Source: Collinsella sp. (GTDB lineage Bacteria; Actinomycetota; Coriobacteriia; Coriobacteriales; Coriobacteriaceae). Taken from it: 64,000 nt of DNA. Made by a program: the position numbers and the translations under genes. Under the pieces are notes generated by a model. That model was not told the origin of the DNA. It did no database searches and was given only the letters and a program-made list of their open reading frames with translations. The stretch is from the NCBI GenBank assembly GCA_019424905.1, contig JAHYYP010000002.1, positions 72,936 through 136,935 on the forward strand. Reading direction: 5' to 3'. Shown piece by piece: positions 1 through 8,953 of the stretch (positions within the stretch are counted from its first letter, which is position 1; every line of letters begins with the position of its first letter).

Positions 1-65
1 TTGCAACGCCAAAAGCCCGCCGGGGCAAGCTCGGCGGGTCGTTCGTCAAATTCGTTGTCTGTCAT
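1..65 (-). CDS. 5' end of a gene cut by the window edge, possibly RDD-family membrane protein
   Basis: An ATG at 65-63 on the minus strand opens a frame that stays open for 21 codons to the edge. It begins MTDNEFDE and reaches PAGFWRC. An acidic start followed by AGFWR resembles the beginning of RDD-family membrane proteins, where an FWRR-like motif precedes the first membrane helix. That assignment is an inference from a very short stretch. The nearest Shine-Dalgarno-like GGAG lies about 17 nt upstream, too far to be convincing. A GC-rich hairpin (about 13-39) falls inside the frame and could instead be a terminator, in which case there is no gene here. Confidence 0.3.
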   Translation of the reverse strand, partial: MTDNEFDERPAELAPAGFWRC

Positions 66-82
66 GGTAGCGCATGAAGAGG

Positions 83-127
83 ACTCCAGCTCAGGCGTAC
101 GCCCAGCCCCGCAACAAAAACGCCAGA
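83..127. repeat. 45-bp repeat, copy 1 (partner at 1795-1839)
   Basis: The stretch matches 1795-1839 at nearly every position, in the same orientation, and each copy follows the 3' end of a minus-strand gene. In copy 2 the repeat includes one arm and the T-tract of an intrinsic terminator. In copy 1 the same terminator half (CGCCAG next to CAACAAAAA) is present, but I see no partner arm, so this copy looks like a broken terminator. Confidence 0.7.
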
Positions 128-207
128 TAGAACCGGGCTCATCGGCTTCGCCAAAATCTCCCCGTCACTTCGAACGCCGCAACCACGGAAGGTGCCCCAA
201 GAAACGG

Positions 208-1674
208 CTATTCCTCAAAAAAGCTCGCAACGTTCAAGCGGCTCGTCCACTCGCCTATGGTGTTGGCAAAGCCGACGCGTGTGTACACGCCCGCGAAACG
301 ACCGCGATACAGGTACAGGCCTTCCATATTAGAAGCGGGCGCAAAACCAAGATCATCCACAAGTCCTTTTGGTGCCTCTCCTCGATGCGGCCCATTGACA
401 AGCGTTCCGCGCAAGCAGGGAGTCTGATACTGCTGAGCATACTCCTGTACAATCGCCCCAGCGGCCGCAGCGCGAGCAAGCACCTGGGACCATTCCCGTT
501 CCGTGGCATCCAAGCCGGCAACAACGCCAACCGCGTTGTAGCCGCCGCACGGCTTGACAATCCATCGATCCTTTTCGGCAAATCTCGACAACTGGGCGCT
601 TTCGTCCAAAATCTCGGTATAGGGCACATGCTCCCGTACAAACGATTGCTCCTCCGGGCTCAACAAGGACTGACCGGCCCGAGACCACAGAAATGCAAAT
701 ACGGTCTTAGTCGCACACGGCCACGTTCTAAAACCACCAACGATGCACGCGAGCCCTTCTTGAGCCGCCTCGATTAAGGCCGAGCGTCCGTCGCACGGCT
801 TATCCCACAGCTCGCCGGTCACCGCGCGCCGCCAAACGCAATCAATAGGACCGGCGGCATCGCACAGCCGCCTAGCACCGCTCTCGTCTTCGCCAATCCG
901 CAGGTCGCGCACATCCGCAAAGCGCGCCACCACACCCCGTCGCCTCATAAGGTCGACAAAATGAGCCGCATCTTCCAAGTCGATGCTTTCCGAATAGTCG
1001 ACGATTGCCACCGAAGCGGGATATATCTTTGATTGCGGTGCATAGAGCCCCTCGTCAACACAGACTCCGTCGTCCGATCGTGCACTATCCTCGGTGCGGC
1101 GAGGATGGGCCAGCTTCCACTCTGCATAGGTCTCAAACAATGCGTCTATCCAGCTACCGCACAAATCGTACTGCCGAAAGCCGGGGTGGTCGGATGCAAA
1201 CTCCTCAAAGGAAGGCGTCATTCGCACCGCCTGACAGACCGCATCGGTCACTACCATTCCGGCACTGCCGTCGGTATTGAGCTCGCAAAACGTATACGAA
1301 CCGGCATCTTCGTCAAGAAAGATATCAACACGCGCAAGGGGAATTTGGCAATCATAGCCGGCATCCATAGCGCACAGGTCAGCAAAAGCCGGATCCATGC
1401 GAAACCACGCACGCACGGAGGCATCGGAACAAAACGCCCGCGTCACCTTGTCCATAATGCCGTACATGCGCTCGGCGGCCTCCTTAAGAAGCGCCGTCAT
1501 ATCCATGTCGAATATCTTTGGCGTCAGAGCCCAGGGCGCAGGATCACCATGGTAGAGCGCATGGGTTTGAGACAAGTATTCGTCGCCTTTGCGACGACCA
1601 GGTAGGTCACCTTCGCGCGTGCGTACGATGCGTTCAAAATAATCTTCGAGCTCTCGCGTCTTCAATGTTGCCAC
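208..1674 (-). CDS. ATP-grasp enzyme, glutathionylspermidine synthase-like
   Basis: The protein (488 aa from the chosen start) resembles the C-terminal synthetase domain of glutathionylspermidine synthase, an ATP-grasp ligase family that joins a carboxylate to an amine using ATP. Support: the segment FCELNTDGSAG near residue 130, typical of the pre-ATP-grasp acidic/Asn metal site; WIVKPCGGYNAVGV near residue 370, the ATP-grasp lysine and glycine-rich loop; and a C-terminal NTIGEW-type segment. No amidase domain is present, and many bacteria carry such synthetase-only homologues with unknown substrates. The start is placed at GTG 1674 because GGAGG lies 5 nt before it; the ATG at 1686 has no ribosome site. 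The substrate cannot be told from the sequence. Confidence 0.85.
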   Translation of the reverse strand: MATLKTRELEDYFERIVRTREGDLPGRRKGDEYLSQTHALYHGDPAPWALTPKIFDMDMTALLKEAAERMYGIMDKVTRAFCSDASVRAWFRMDPAFADLCAMDAGYDCQIPLARVDIFLDEDAGSYTFCELNTDGSAGMVVTDAVCQAVRMTPSFEEFASDHPGFRQYDLCGSWIDALFETYAEWKLAHPRRTEDSARSDDGVCVDEGLYAPQSKIYPASVAIVDYSESIDLEDAAHFVDLMRRRGVVARFADVRDLRIGEDESGARRLCDAAGPIDCVWRRAVTGELWDKPCDGRSALIEAAQEGLACIVGGFRTWPCATKTVFAFLWSRAGQSLLSPEEQSFVREHVPYTEILDESAQLSRFAEKDRWIVKPCGGYNAVGVVAGLDATEREWSQVLARAAAAGAIVQEYAQQYQTPCLRGTLVNGPHRGEAPKGLVDDLGFAPASNMEGLYLYRGRFAGVYTRVGFANTIGEWTSRLNVASFFEE

Positions 1675-1794
1675 GTTACCCTCCATTGCTTGATTTTTTG
1701 CTCATGCTACGCCAGCACGCACGACTTCGGCGCGCTTGAATAGGCTTCTAAATTAGCAACACATTTTTGCATGAGGCGGCAGGAGGCGACAAAT

Positions 1795-1839
1795 ACTCCA
1801 GCTCAAGCGCATGCCCAGCCCCGCAACAAAAACGCCAGA
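1795..1839. repeat. 45-bp repeat, copy 2 (partner at 83-127)
   Basis: Near-identical direct copy of 83-127. Here it overlaps the terminator of the zinc-ribbon gene, so the repeat consists of a terminator half plus its downstream flank. Confidence 0.7.
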
Positions 1840-1859
1840 CGGACGAGTCGCCTGGCGTT
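1826..1859 (-). terminator. Intrinsic terminator of the zinc-ribbon protein gene
   Basis: AACGCCAG (1831-1838) pairs with CTGGCGTT (1852-1859) around a 13-nt loop. On the minus strand a T-rich run (GTTTTTG) follows. It lies 25 nt past the stop codon of the gene ending at 1884. Confidence 0.8.
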
Positions 1860-1883
1860 ATCAGAGTGAGCTATACGCCGAGT

Positions 1884-2930
1884 CTAATCGTAGACGCCCA
1901 TTTTAAGCAGTGTGAAGGTCGGGGCGCCGTCACCCTGTGCGACGCGGACCGTGCAAGTTTCGGTACGGCCCCTGGATGCATCCGCTTGAATTGCGGCGAT
2001 GAACTGGTCCTTTGGCAGGCCGTAGGTGCTCTCGGGGATGTCGGAAGGAAGTAACGCACCGCCAGCACTGTAAACCTCATAGGTGAGCTCGTAGATGTTG
2101 TCGCCAAGGTCAGTCGCGCCCGTAACGATGGCACACGATGGGTTGTAATTTCCCTGGCCGTATTCCTGCTTCAGATACAAGTACCCGTCATGCGCTTCGG
2201 CCGAATCGGCAAGCATCTGCCCACCCGACCCTTTATCAAAGGTCATGTCAGCATCCGAGAGCGTCAGACCCGTCAGGCGATTGAGTTCCCTATTGATCAC
2301 ATCGGTCGCCATGCGCTGATAGTGACCGTTGTCATAGTCGCCTTTCTCGATTCGATACGGCGCGTTGTCAATAAAATGGCACCAGATAAACTTGACCAGC
2401 TTGTATTTCTCGTCATCAGAAAGTCCGTCAGTCGAATCGAAGCCGCCCGCCTGATACCAGTCCCGATCGAAGTGTTCCTCCGTAAAGTTCGACAGGAACA
2501 GGTTTGCGGCGGCATAAGTTGCCTGGTCGTTGAGGTCGACTTTTACGCTGCCGCCCGTCTGCTCGGGCTCTTCCGGCTCTTCTTGCTCTTCAGCAGGCTT
2601 CTCCTTGGCGCTTCCCTTGTCCTTGTGCTCGGCCGAACCCTCGTCGGACCCAAGTACTGTAATCTGCGATGAATTGCCCTGCCCAAGCGGACCCAGCACG
2701 CCGGTCAGCGCCAGCGCAGCGCCACCGGCCACAAGCACGCCCGCTATACATATGCCGATAATCACCGCGCGCTTATACGACTTCTTCTGCACGGAAGGCA
2801 TCCCTGCCGCCGGCATCGGTGCGGGCTCAGCAGGCGCGGCCGCCGGAGAGGCAGCGCCCATGCGTGCCCCGCAGTTCGTGCAAAAATCGGTTCCGTCGGG
2901 CATCTCGGAGCCACACTTGGTGCAAAACAT
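1884..2930 (-). CDS. Membrane-anchored zinc-ribbon protein
   Basis: 348 aa from the chosen start. A zinc ribbon opens the protein (CTKC at 3-6 and CTNC at 17-20, CxxC pairs). A low-complexity Ala/Pro linker and a single membrane helix (AVIIGICIAGVLVAGG, about 55-80) follow, then an acidic Glu/Pro/Lys linker (about 95-130) and an extracytoplasmic domain of about 210 residues that I do not recognise. This is the common architecture of zinc-ribbon membrane proteins in Firmicutes and Actinobacteria, several with envelope-stress or regulatory roles. The start is ATG 2930, behind AAGGGG; the frame could extend 10 codons upstream, but the ribosome site and the ribbon at the very N-terminus favour 2930. 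The function is unknown. Confidence 0.85.
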   Translation of the reverse strand: MFCTKCGSEMPDGTDFCTNCGARMGAASPAAAPAEPAPMPAAGMPSVQKKSYKRAVIIGICIAGVLVAGGAALALTGVLGPLGQGNSSQITVLGSDEGSAEHKDKGSAKEKPAEEQEEPEEPEQTGGSVKVDLNDQATYAAANLFLSNFTEEHFDRDWYQAGGFDSTDGLSDDEKYKLVKFIWCHFIDNAPYRIEKGDYDNGHYQRMATDVINRELNRLTGLTLSDADMTFDKGSGGQMLADSAEAHDGYLYLKQEYGQGNYNPSCAIVTGATDLGDNIYELTYEVYSAGGALLPSDIPESTYGLPKDQFIAAIQADASRGRTETCTVRVAQGDGAPTFTLLKMGVYD

Positions 2931-2996
2931 ATTCGGGCATCCCCTTACAACAAACGGCATCTGCCGTCATCATATTGAGCCCTCGCGACCCAAATG

Positions 2997-3008
2997 TGTT
3001 GCGCAACA
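2997..3008. promoter_or_regulatory. TGTTGCGCAACA palindrome upstream of the zinc-ribbon gene
   Basis: A perfect 12-bp palindrome about 70 bp before the start codon of the zinc-ribbon gene. On the minus strand a TATGAT hexamer lies downstream of it, so it sits where an operator or activator site would be. Identical or near-identical palindromes occur at 11213-11224 and 42430-42439, also beside likely promoters. The regulator is unknown. Confidence 0.45.
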
Positions 3009-3048
3009 TTGGCCAAAGCCTTCGGACGCCGGCAAAACGTGCCGGGCC

Positions 3049-3714
3049 CTACCCCGTCACGCGCACGCTGGGGCAAAGGTCTGCCAGCGGGCACTCGTCG
3101 CACTTAGGTTTGCGAGCGTCGCAGATCTCGCGGCCAAAGGTGATCCACTGGTGGTTGACCGACTCCCAATACTCGTGCGGCAAAATCTTGAGCAGATCTT
3201 GCTCGGTCTTGAGCGGCTCTTTGGCATGCGTCTTGGGGCTCAGCATCAGGCGGTGCGCGATGCGGTTGACGTGCGTATCGACCGCGATGCCCTCGACAAT
3301 GCCAAACCCCACGTTGAGCACGATGTTCGCCGTTTTGCGCCCCACACCCGGTAGCTTGACGAGCTCCTTCATGTCGGCCGGCACCTCGCCGCCGTAATCG
3401 GCAACGATCATCTGCGCGGCCTCCACGGCGTGCTTGGCCTTGCTCTTATAAAAGCCGAGTGACTTAATGGTGTCGGCCACATCGGCCACGCTCGCCCCCG
3501 CCATGGCCTCGGGCGTGGGCCACTGGGCAAACAGCCGCGGCGTCACCTTGTTGACCTGTGCATCGGTCGTCTGAGCCGAGAGCAGTACCGCGATGAGCAG
3601 CCTAAAGGGATTCTCGTGGTCCAAGAAGCACTCGACCGGGCCATAGCGACGGTTGAGGCGCTCGCACACCTCAACGGCGCGCTCGCGTTTGGCGGCATTG
3701 GTCTCGCGTGGCAT
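3049..3714 (-). CDS. nth: Endonuclease III (DNA glycosylase/AP lyase)
   Basis: 221 aa, the normal length for this base-excision repair enzyme, which removes oxidised pyrimidines and nicks at abasic sites. The helix-hairpin-helix LPGVGRKTAN carries the catalytic lysine (K127), followed by the catalytic aspartate in VDTHVNR (D146). The C-terminus has the complete 4Fe-4S ligand set C198-x6-C205-x2-C208-x5-C214. GAGGAG precedes ATG 3714. It is probably transcribed separately from the ABC exporter upstream, 62 bp away. The intact Fe-S site contrasts with the related glycosylase at 9608-10513. Confidence 0.97.
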   Translation of the reverse strand: MPRETNAAKRERAVEVCERLNRRYGPVECFLDHENPFRLLIAVLLSAQTTDAQVNKVTPRLFAQWPTPEAMAGASVADVADTIKSLGFYKSKAKHAVEAAQMIVADYGGEVPADMKELVKLPGVGRKTANIVLNVGFGIVEGIAVDTHVNRIAHRLMLSPKTHAKEPLKTEQDLLKILPHEYWESVNHQWITFGREICDARKPKCDECPLADLCPSVRVTG

Positions 3715-3776
3715 AGCGTCTCCTCAGCTCAGCGGCACAACAAACTACAGGCACGATTGTCCCACGTCCGGGGCGC

Positions 3777-5579
3777 TTACACCTCCAAAAATGCGCCGGT
3801 CTGGCGGCCCCACAGGCTTGCGTACTCGCCGCCCGCCTCGACAAGCTGTGCATGCGTACCGTCCTCGACAATCTCGCCGTCCGCCAGCACCACGATGCGG
3901 TCGAGTGCCGCCACGGTGGACAGGCGATGCGCCACCACAATAGAGGTTCGACCGCGCATCAGGTTCTCGAGCGCCTCCTGCACCAACGCCTCGGACTCGC
4001 TGTCCAGGGCAGAGGTCGCCTCGTCGAGCACCAAAATCGGCGCGTCGGTCAGGATAGCGCGGGCGATGGCCACGCGCTGGCGTTGTCCACCCGAAAGCTT
4101 AACGCCGCGCTCGCCCACCATGGTGTCAAAGCCATGGGGCAGGCGATCGATAAACTCCAGGGCATTGGCCAGGCGTGCCGCCTCGCGAATCTGTTCGTCG
4201 GTGGCGTCGGGACGCCCGTAGGCGATATTCTCGCGAATGGAGCGGTGGAACAGCAGCGCCTCCTGAGGCACGTAGGCAACCTGGCGGCGCAGGCTCTGCT
4301 GCGTGCAGCGCGAGACGTCTTGGCCGTCCACGAGCACGCGGCCACCCTGTACGTCGTCCAAGCGCAGCAACAGCTTGGTGAGTGTTGTCTTGCCCGAGCC
4401 CGATTTGCCCACCAGGCCCACGCGCTGGCCCGCTGCCACATGGAGCGTCAGATCGTCGAACACGTTCTCGCCCGCCGCGGCGTCACGGTATGCAAAGCTC
4501 AGGTGCTCAAAATCAATCGCGCCCTCGCCCACCTTGAGCTCGGGGGCGTTCTCGTCGTCTGCCACCAGACGCGGCTCGTCCAGCACGCGCGTCATCTCGG
4601 CCGCATCGCCGAGCGCGCGGTTGATGCGCTGCATCATGGAGCTCACATAGTTCAGACGCATGGTGAGGTTGTACGTATAGGTAAAGATCATGACGAGCGC
4701 GCCGGCAGAGATGCCAAACCACGCGTTGCCGCCCGCCACGAACACACTCACCACGGCCATGGTGATAACGATAAGGCCCGAGGTCGTAAAGTTGCGTTGC
4801 ATCATGGCGTGCATCGAAACCGTCTCGGCGTCGCGCGCGGCACGGTCGGCGGTATCGAATAGGTCACGCTCAAAGTCCTCGCGCCCACAAGTCTTGACGG
4901 CCAGGATATTCGTGACCGCATCGGAAAGCACACCCGATAGCTTGTTCTGCGCGGCGGACGTCGCGGCCGAAAGCGGCATGATGCGTTTGTACATAAGCCA
5001 GACAAACGCGATGTAAACGACCATGATGCCCACCAGGATCACGGTAAATGTGGGCACCACCGGGGCGAGCGCCGCTACCGTGCAGACAACCGAGGTGATA
5101 GTGGGGATGAGCGAATACACCGTCACGTCCACCAGCCCCGTGTAGCCGCTCATAAAACGACTCGTCTGGCTCACGAGCGATCCGCCAAATCGGCTGGTGT
5201 GGAATGTCATGGATTGATTGGAGAGCGTGTCGAAGCACAAGCGCGCCAGGTGATAGTTGCCCGCAATCTCGAGCTTGTAGACGGTGTAGTCCTGCAGCTT
5301 GGAGAGGATCTGGCCTACCAGGTTAACGAGCACGAGCGCCAGAATGTAGGGACCAAAGACCTCGAATACTTGATCGCCCGCCACGGGACCCGCTTGGACA
5401 CGGTCGACGATGAGGGCCATCACATAGGTGTTGGCAAACGTGAGCAAAAAGATGTAGCCCGCCGACGAGAACACCGAGAGAAAGACAATCAGCGGCTGCG
5501 TGCGCGTGACGTCCCAAAAACGCTGCAGCGTGCGGCGCACGGTGGAGCGTTTGAGCGGACTGGTGTTTCTCTGAGACAT
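3777..5579 (-). CDS. ABC exporter, fused permease and ATPase
   Basis: 600 aa. A six-helix type I exporter membrane domain (about 30-310) is followed by a nucleotide-binding domain with Walker A GLVGKSGSGKTT, signature LSGGQRQRVAIARA, Walker B ILVLDEATSALDSE and the H-loop IVVAHRLST. As a half transporter it must dimerise; only one such gene is present, so a homodimer or a distant partner is likely. The family exports lipids, peptides or drugs and the sequence gives no substrate. The start is ATG 5579, five nt behind AAGGA; an in-frame ATG 12 codons upstream lacks a site. Confidence 0.95.
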   Translation of the reverse strand: MSQRNTSPLKRSTVRRTLQRFWDVTRTQPLIVFLSVFSSAGYIFLLTFANTYVMALIVDRVQAGPVAGDQVFEVFGPYILALVLVNLVGQILSKLQDYTVYKLEIAGNYHLARLCFDTLSNQSMTFHTSRFGGSLVSQTSRFMSGYTGLVDVTVYSLIPTITSVVCTVAALAPVVPTFTVILVGIMVVYIAFVWLMYKRIMPLSAATSAAQNKLSGVLSDAVTNILAVKTCGREDFERDLFDTADRAARDAETVSMHAMMQRNFTTSGLIVITMAVVSVFVAGGNAWFGISAGALVMIFTYTYNLTMRLNYVSSMMQRINRALGDAAEMTRVLDEPRLVADDENAPELKVGEGAIDFEHLSFAYRDAAAGENVFDDLTLHVAAGQRVGLVGKSGSGKTTLTKLLLRLDDVQGGRVLVDGQDVSRCTQQSLRRQVAYVPQEALLFHRSIRENIAYGRPDATDEQIREAARLANALEFIDRLPHGFDTMVGERGVKLSGGQRQRVAIARAILTDAPILVLDEATSALDSESEALVQEALENLMRGRTSIVVAHRLSTVAALDRIVVLADGEIVEDGTHAQLVEAGGEYASLWGRQTGAFLEV

Positions 5580-5704
5580 GGGCTTCCTTTCGCGTCTGAT
5601 AGGGCGAAACGCCATTGTTGCACACTAAAGCGCACTTCAGGCAAGTGCGACGCGAAAAGCGTCCGCGCCCCGCGCTTGCGCAGGCGCTCCGCCGTCAGAT
5701 GCAG

Positions 5705-7060
5705 CTAGTCCTCGTCTTTTTGGTCTGCGAGCAGCTCCGCGGATGTGAGCCCCAAGATCTCGTCGGCCTCCTCGGCATCTTCCAGCGCGTCGATGTCCTT
5801 GAGCTTGCGCTCCATAACGTTGGTGCGCGTGGTGATGATGCCCTCGACCGTTTTACCCGCGGTCTCGATCTGCTGCTGGGCACGACGCAGCGCCGCCTGA
5901 TAGCGCGGCAGCTCGGCCTTGACGGCAGAGAGCACACGCAGCACGTCGTCGGTGCGCTTTTGCAGCCTAAACGTCTGGTAGCTCATCTGCAGGCTGTTGA
6001 GGATGGCCGCCATGGTGCTGGGGCCGGCAACGTTAACGTGATAGTCGCGGCCCAGGGTCTCGATAAGCCCGGGGCGGCTGACGACCTCGGCGTACAGGCC
6101 CTCAAACGGCACGAACATAATGCCAAAATTGGTGGTCGCGGGCACGCTCAGGTACTTTTCGCAGATGTCCTTTGCCTCGCGTTTCACCATAGCATCGAGT
6201 GTCTTGCGCGCGGTGGCCACAGCTTCGGCATCACCCGACTCTTGCGCGTCGAGCAGATGCTCGTACGCGTCGCCCGGGAATTTGGAGTCGATCGGCAGCA
6301 GCACGGGATCGCCCTCGTCCACCGGCAGCTTGACGGCAAACTCAACGCGCTCCGAGGCGCCGGGCTTGGTGGCGACGTTTTCCAGATACTGGTCGGGCGT
6401 AAGGATGTCCGCCAGGATCGCACCCAGCTGTACCTCGCCCAAAATGCCGCGCGCTTTTACATTGCCCAGCACGCGCTTGAGGTCGCCTACGCCGGTGGCA
6501 ATGGACTGCATATCGCCCAAACCCTTGTACACAGCCTCGAGCTGGTCGCTCACCTGCTTAAACGATGCGGACAGGCGATCGTTGAGCGTACGGGAGAGTT
6601 TCTCGTCCACCGTCGCGCGCATCTGATCGAGCTGCACGTTGTTGTCCTTGCGGATGGCGCTCAGCTGGGCATCGACCGTCTCGCGAACCTTGTCCAGGCG
6701 GTGCTCGATACCCTCGCGGTTGGCGCCAAGCTGTTGGGCTGTCTCGCGGCGCAGGTCATCCATACGGTCGCCGGCCTGCGAGAACTCACGCGCGATGGTC
6801 AGGTAGCGCTGCTGCTCTACGGCCGCATCGGTCGTCTGCTGCTGCGCGATGGCATTTGCCGTGCGGCGGGTTTCGGCCAAAGCGACGTTCAGGGTGTCGA
6901 GCGCATTGTTGGCCTGCTCGAGCGCAGCCAGCATCTCTGCCCCGCTATCGCCGCGCTCCTGCAGCTCGACGCGAAGGCCCTTGAGCTGCAGGGCACAGGC
7001 CGCAGCGACCCCCACCGCCACCAAAGCAATCACAATAAGTGCAATATCAATTGCAGACAT
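5705..7060 (-). CDS. rmuC: RmuC-family protein
   Basis: 451 aa. One N-terminal membrane helix (IDIALIVIALVAVGV, about 4-28), a long heptad-rich coiled coil (about 30-210), then the RmuC domain (about 230-420) with conserved-looking segments LPIDSKFPGDAYEHLL, FGIMFVPFEGLYAEV and YHVNVAGPSTMAAIL. RmuC proteins limit DNA inversion at short inverted repeats and carry a predicted nuclease-like fold; their biochemistry is not well settled. That role is of interest here given the many perfect palindromes in this chromosome, though no link is shown. The start is ATG 7060 behind GGAG; an upstream in-frame ATG (7093) is less well placed. The C-terminal tail is very acidic. Confidence 0.92.
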   Translation of the reverse strand: MSAIDIALIVIALVAVGVAAACALQLKGLRVELQERGDSGAEMLAALEQANNALDTLNVALAETRRTANAIAQQQTTDAAVEQQRYLTIAREFSQAGDRMDDLRRETAQQLGANREGIEHRLDKVRETVDAQLSAIRKDNNVQLDQMRATVDEKLSRTLNDRLSASFKQVSDQLEAVYKGLGDMQSIATGVGDLKRVLGNVKARGILGEVQLGAILADILTPDQYLENVATKPGASERVEFAVKLPVDEGDPVLLPIDSKFPGDAYEHLLDAQESGDAEAVATARKTLDAMVKREAKDICEKYLSVPATTNFGIMFVPFEGLYAEVVSRPGLIETLGRDYHVNVAGPSTMAAILNSLQMSYQTFRLQKRTDDVLRVLSAVKAELPRYQAALRRAQQQIETAGKTVEGIITTRTNVMERKLKDIDALEDAEEADEILGLTSAELLADQKDED

Positions 7061-7183
7061 AAACTCCGCCCAACAAACCCAATCGATCATCAATCAAAAC
7101 CGCGATCAATCTTACCCCGCCACACGCACCGGGCGCTCCACGGCAATCGGGCAAATGGATTTTGGGCCACAGGCATCAAAACG

Positions 7184-7606
7184 CTAACTCTCCCAGCCGG
7201 CGCGGATGGTTGTTATGACATCGCCTAGGCGCTGGCCGAGGGCTGACAGATGTTGGAGCACTTCGCTGGGCGAAGCACCGTTGAGGATGCAGGTGAGCGC
7301 ATACGAGACCAAGAAAATCGCCGCAAGTCCTAACGGAATGAGCACAATCATCGCTAACGTGCGCAGGCGCTGGCCCACGCGACGGTGACGCGTGCGGCGC
7401 TTGTCAAACGCAAGCTCCTGTGCATACGAATCTTGTTGTACGGAATAGTTCTCTGGCGCCGATCCGCCCGCAAGCGAAACCGCGGGCGTGGCATTTTGCG
7501 CAGGGGGCTGGGCGACTACCCCTTGCATTTGCATCTCCATGAGCCGCTGCTGTTGGCGCAACATGCGCTCGGCTTGCTGCTGCGGGGTCTCAAGAAACAG
7601 GTCCAT
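7184..7606 (-). CDS. Small single-pass membrane protein, unknown
   Basis: 140 aa. A Gln- and Met-rich N-terminal helix (about 8-35), a basic stretch (KRRTRHRRVGQRLR, about 78-93) and one strong membrane helix (MIVLIPLGLAAIFLVSYALT, about 96-116), with a short C-terminal tail. The basic patch next to the helix predicts the N-terminus in the cytoplasm. No family is recognised. The start is ATG 7606, six nt behind GAGGAGG; the frame is open further upstream but without support. Confidence 0.7.
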   Translation of the reverse strand: MDLFLETPQQQAERMLRQQQRLMEMQMQGVVAQPPAQNATPAVSLAGGSAPENYSVQQDSYAQELAFDKRRTRHRRVGQRLRTLAMIVLIPLGLAAIFLVSYALTCILNGASPSEVLQHLSALGQRLGDVITTIRAGWES

Positions 7607-8038
7607 GCTGGCCTCCTCAATCGGAGCATTCGACGCTTGCGCCCAGCATCCCGCACCGCCAAGGCCACGGCAACGCAATCCGTAGCAATAGCCGCAAAGT
7701 TTCTTGCTGACAAAAGCTGTCGAAAACCTCAACAACTCCCCTACCAGCACTTTCTTTGAGCTTTTTATCGGATGATCTTTTGCCCTTCCGCCAACCCGCC
7801 AACTGACCAAAATCTAACCAAAAGCTTGACGAAAAGTGTGGAGACAGGGACCCCACACAAAAAGTGCCGCCCCAAAGGGGCGGCACACAAACTTATTGTC
7901 AGCTTTTCTGTAACGAGCATGCGACGACTCAACGCCGGAGCGCAGGGCGGGGAAACCTTTGCCTCGCGCGACCCTGCGGAGCCGTGAGCGAGAGGGAAAG
8001 GTTTCCCCGCCCTGCGCTCCGTGGTCGGTGAGGACAGA
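7607..8038. other. Intergenic region with hairpin-terminator element copy 1
   Basis: No gene is seen. The right half (7864-8020) is a structured element described separately. The left part (7620-7855) is the upstream region of the small membrane protein and holds nothing I can name. Confidence 0.6.
7857..8020 (-). repeat. Hairpin-plus-terminator element, copy 1
   Basis: Read on the minus strand it begins 18 nt after the stop codon of the gene at 8039-8671. It has a 24-bp perfect stem (8020-7997 with 7960-7937), an apical region identical to that of copy 2, a single-stranded spacer of about 50 nt, and an intrinsic terminator (GTGCCGCCCC 7864-7873 pairing with 7877-7886, then TTTTTG). Copy 2 at 8764-8933 shares the whole layout. 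Two differences between the stems are compensated on the opposite arm, so base pairing has been preserved. Confidence 0.85.
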
Positions 8039-8671
8039 CTACATGCCCGCGAGACCGCGGGCGGCGGTGGCACACATAAACGCCAGGACCAGGATCACGA
8101 GCGAACCGGCAATATCTGCCAACACGCCCGCAACACGGCGCTCAAACAGCCAGCTCTCAAAGTGCGGGGCAACGTTGCGCCAAACACGCCACAACAAGAT
8201 GCCCATGCCGATGACACCGGGAATATTGAGCAGCAAAATCTCGGAGCACAAGAGGCCGATCAGGTTGCCGGCGGCAAAGCCCGCATCGCCCTCGCAGTAC
8301 TTGCGATAAATCATGTACAGCATGTACGCCACAAACGGCTGCAGGCACGCAGAGATAAACGTGACCACCATCGAGGGGTCCTGAGAAAAGACGTCGGTGA
8401 GCTTATCCACGCTCGCGGCATCCTTAGAGGCCAAGAACAGACCGATGACCACCACAGGCACCACGCCCAAGATGACCTCGACCATCGTAAACAGCTTGGC
8501 AGTCAGGTCTTCGCTCGCCGTATTCAAATGAGGTGCCCACTCAGGATGAGCATGCGCGCCGACCTTCTTGTCCTTCTCGGCACGATCGGCCTTTTTGCCC
8601 TCAGGAACCCGACGACCAGGATCCTTGCGAGTCCCCGCCGCAGCCACCCGAGCCCGAGACTTCTTACCCAT
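8039..8671 (-). CDS. Multi-pass membrane protein, unknown
   Basis: 210 aa from ATG 8671, which has GGGGTG about 7 nt upstream; an ATG five codons earlier lacks a site. The first 55 residues are basic and hydrophilic (GKKSRARVAAAG, PEGKKADRAEKDKK). Five hydrophobic segments follow, at about 62-82, 100-122, 128-145, 150-166 and 185-205. The basic tail should be cytoplasmic. I recognise no conserved motif. Its transcript should end in the structured element at 7857-8020. Confidence 0.75.
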   Translation of the reverse strand: MGKKSRARVAAAGTRKDPGRRVPEGKKADRAEKDKKVGAHAHPEWAPHLNTASEDLTAKLFTMVEVILGVVPVVVIGLFLASKDAASVDKLTDVFSQDPSMVVTFISACLQPFVAYMLYMIYRKYCEGDAGFAAGNLIGLLCSEILLLNIPGVIGMGILLWRVWRNVAPHFESWLFERRVAGVLADIAGSLVILVLAFMCATAARGLAGM

Positions 8672-8763
8672 ACAAAAACACCCCATCAGGTAGTAGATAA
8701 ACTAAAAGTCGCTACCCAGTGTACCCCACCCATGAACGGCGCCGTCCCAACCAGCCCCCATAC

Positions 8764-8933
8764 AAAAAACGTGCCGCCCCAATAGGGGCGGCACACAAAC
8801 TTTTTTATCAGCTTTTCTGTAGCGAGCACGCAACGACCCGAAGCCGGAACGCAGGGCGGGGAAATACCTTTGCCTCGCGCGACCCTGCGGAGCCGTGAGC
8901 GAGAGGGAAAGGTATTTCCCCGCCCTGCGTTCC
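8764..8933 (-). repeat. Hairpin-plus-terminator element, copy 2
   Basis: Begins 20 nt after the rubrerythrin stop codon on the minus strand. A 26-bp perfect stem (8933-8908 with 8871-8846) carries the same apical region as copy 1. A conserved spacer and an intrinsic terminator follow (GTGCCGCCCC 8771-8780 with 8785-8794, then GTTTTTTG). Relative to copy 1 a G-C pair is replaced by A-T and two extra base pairs are inserted, each change matched on both arms. Confidence 0.85.
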
Positions 8934-8953
8934 GCAGCAGCCAGCGCCAAGCG

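Noticed and set aside
5615..7228. Long plus-strand frame opposite RmuC
   Set aside because: No recognisable domain; it runs through the RmuC gene and the intergenic regions on both sides, as expected for an antisense shadow.
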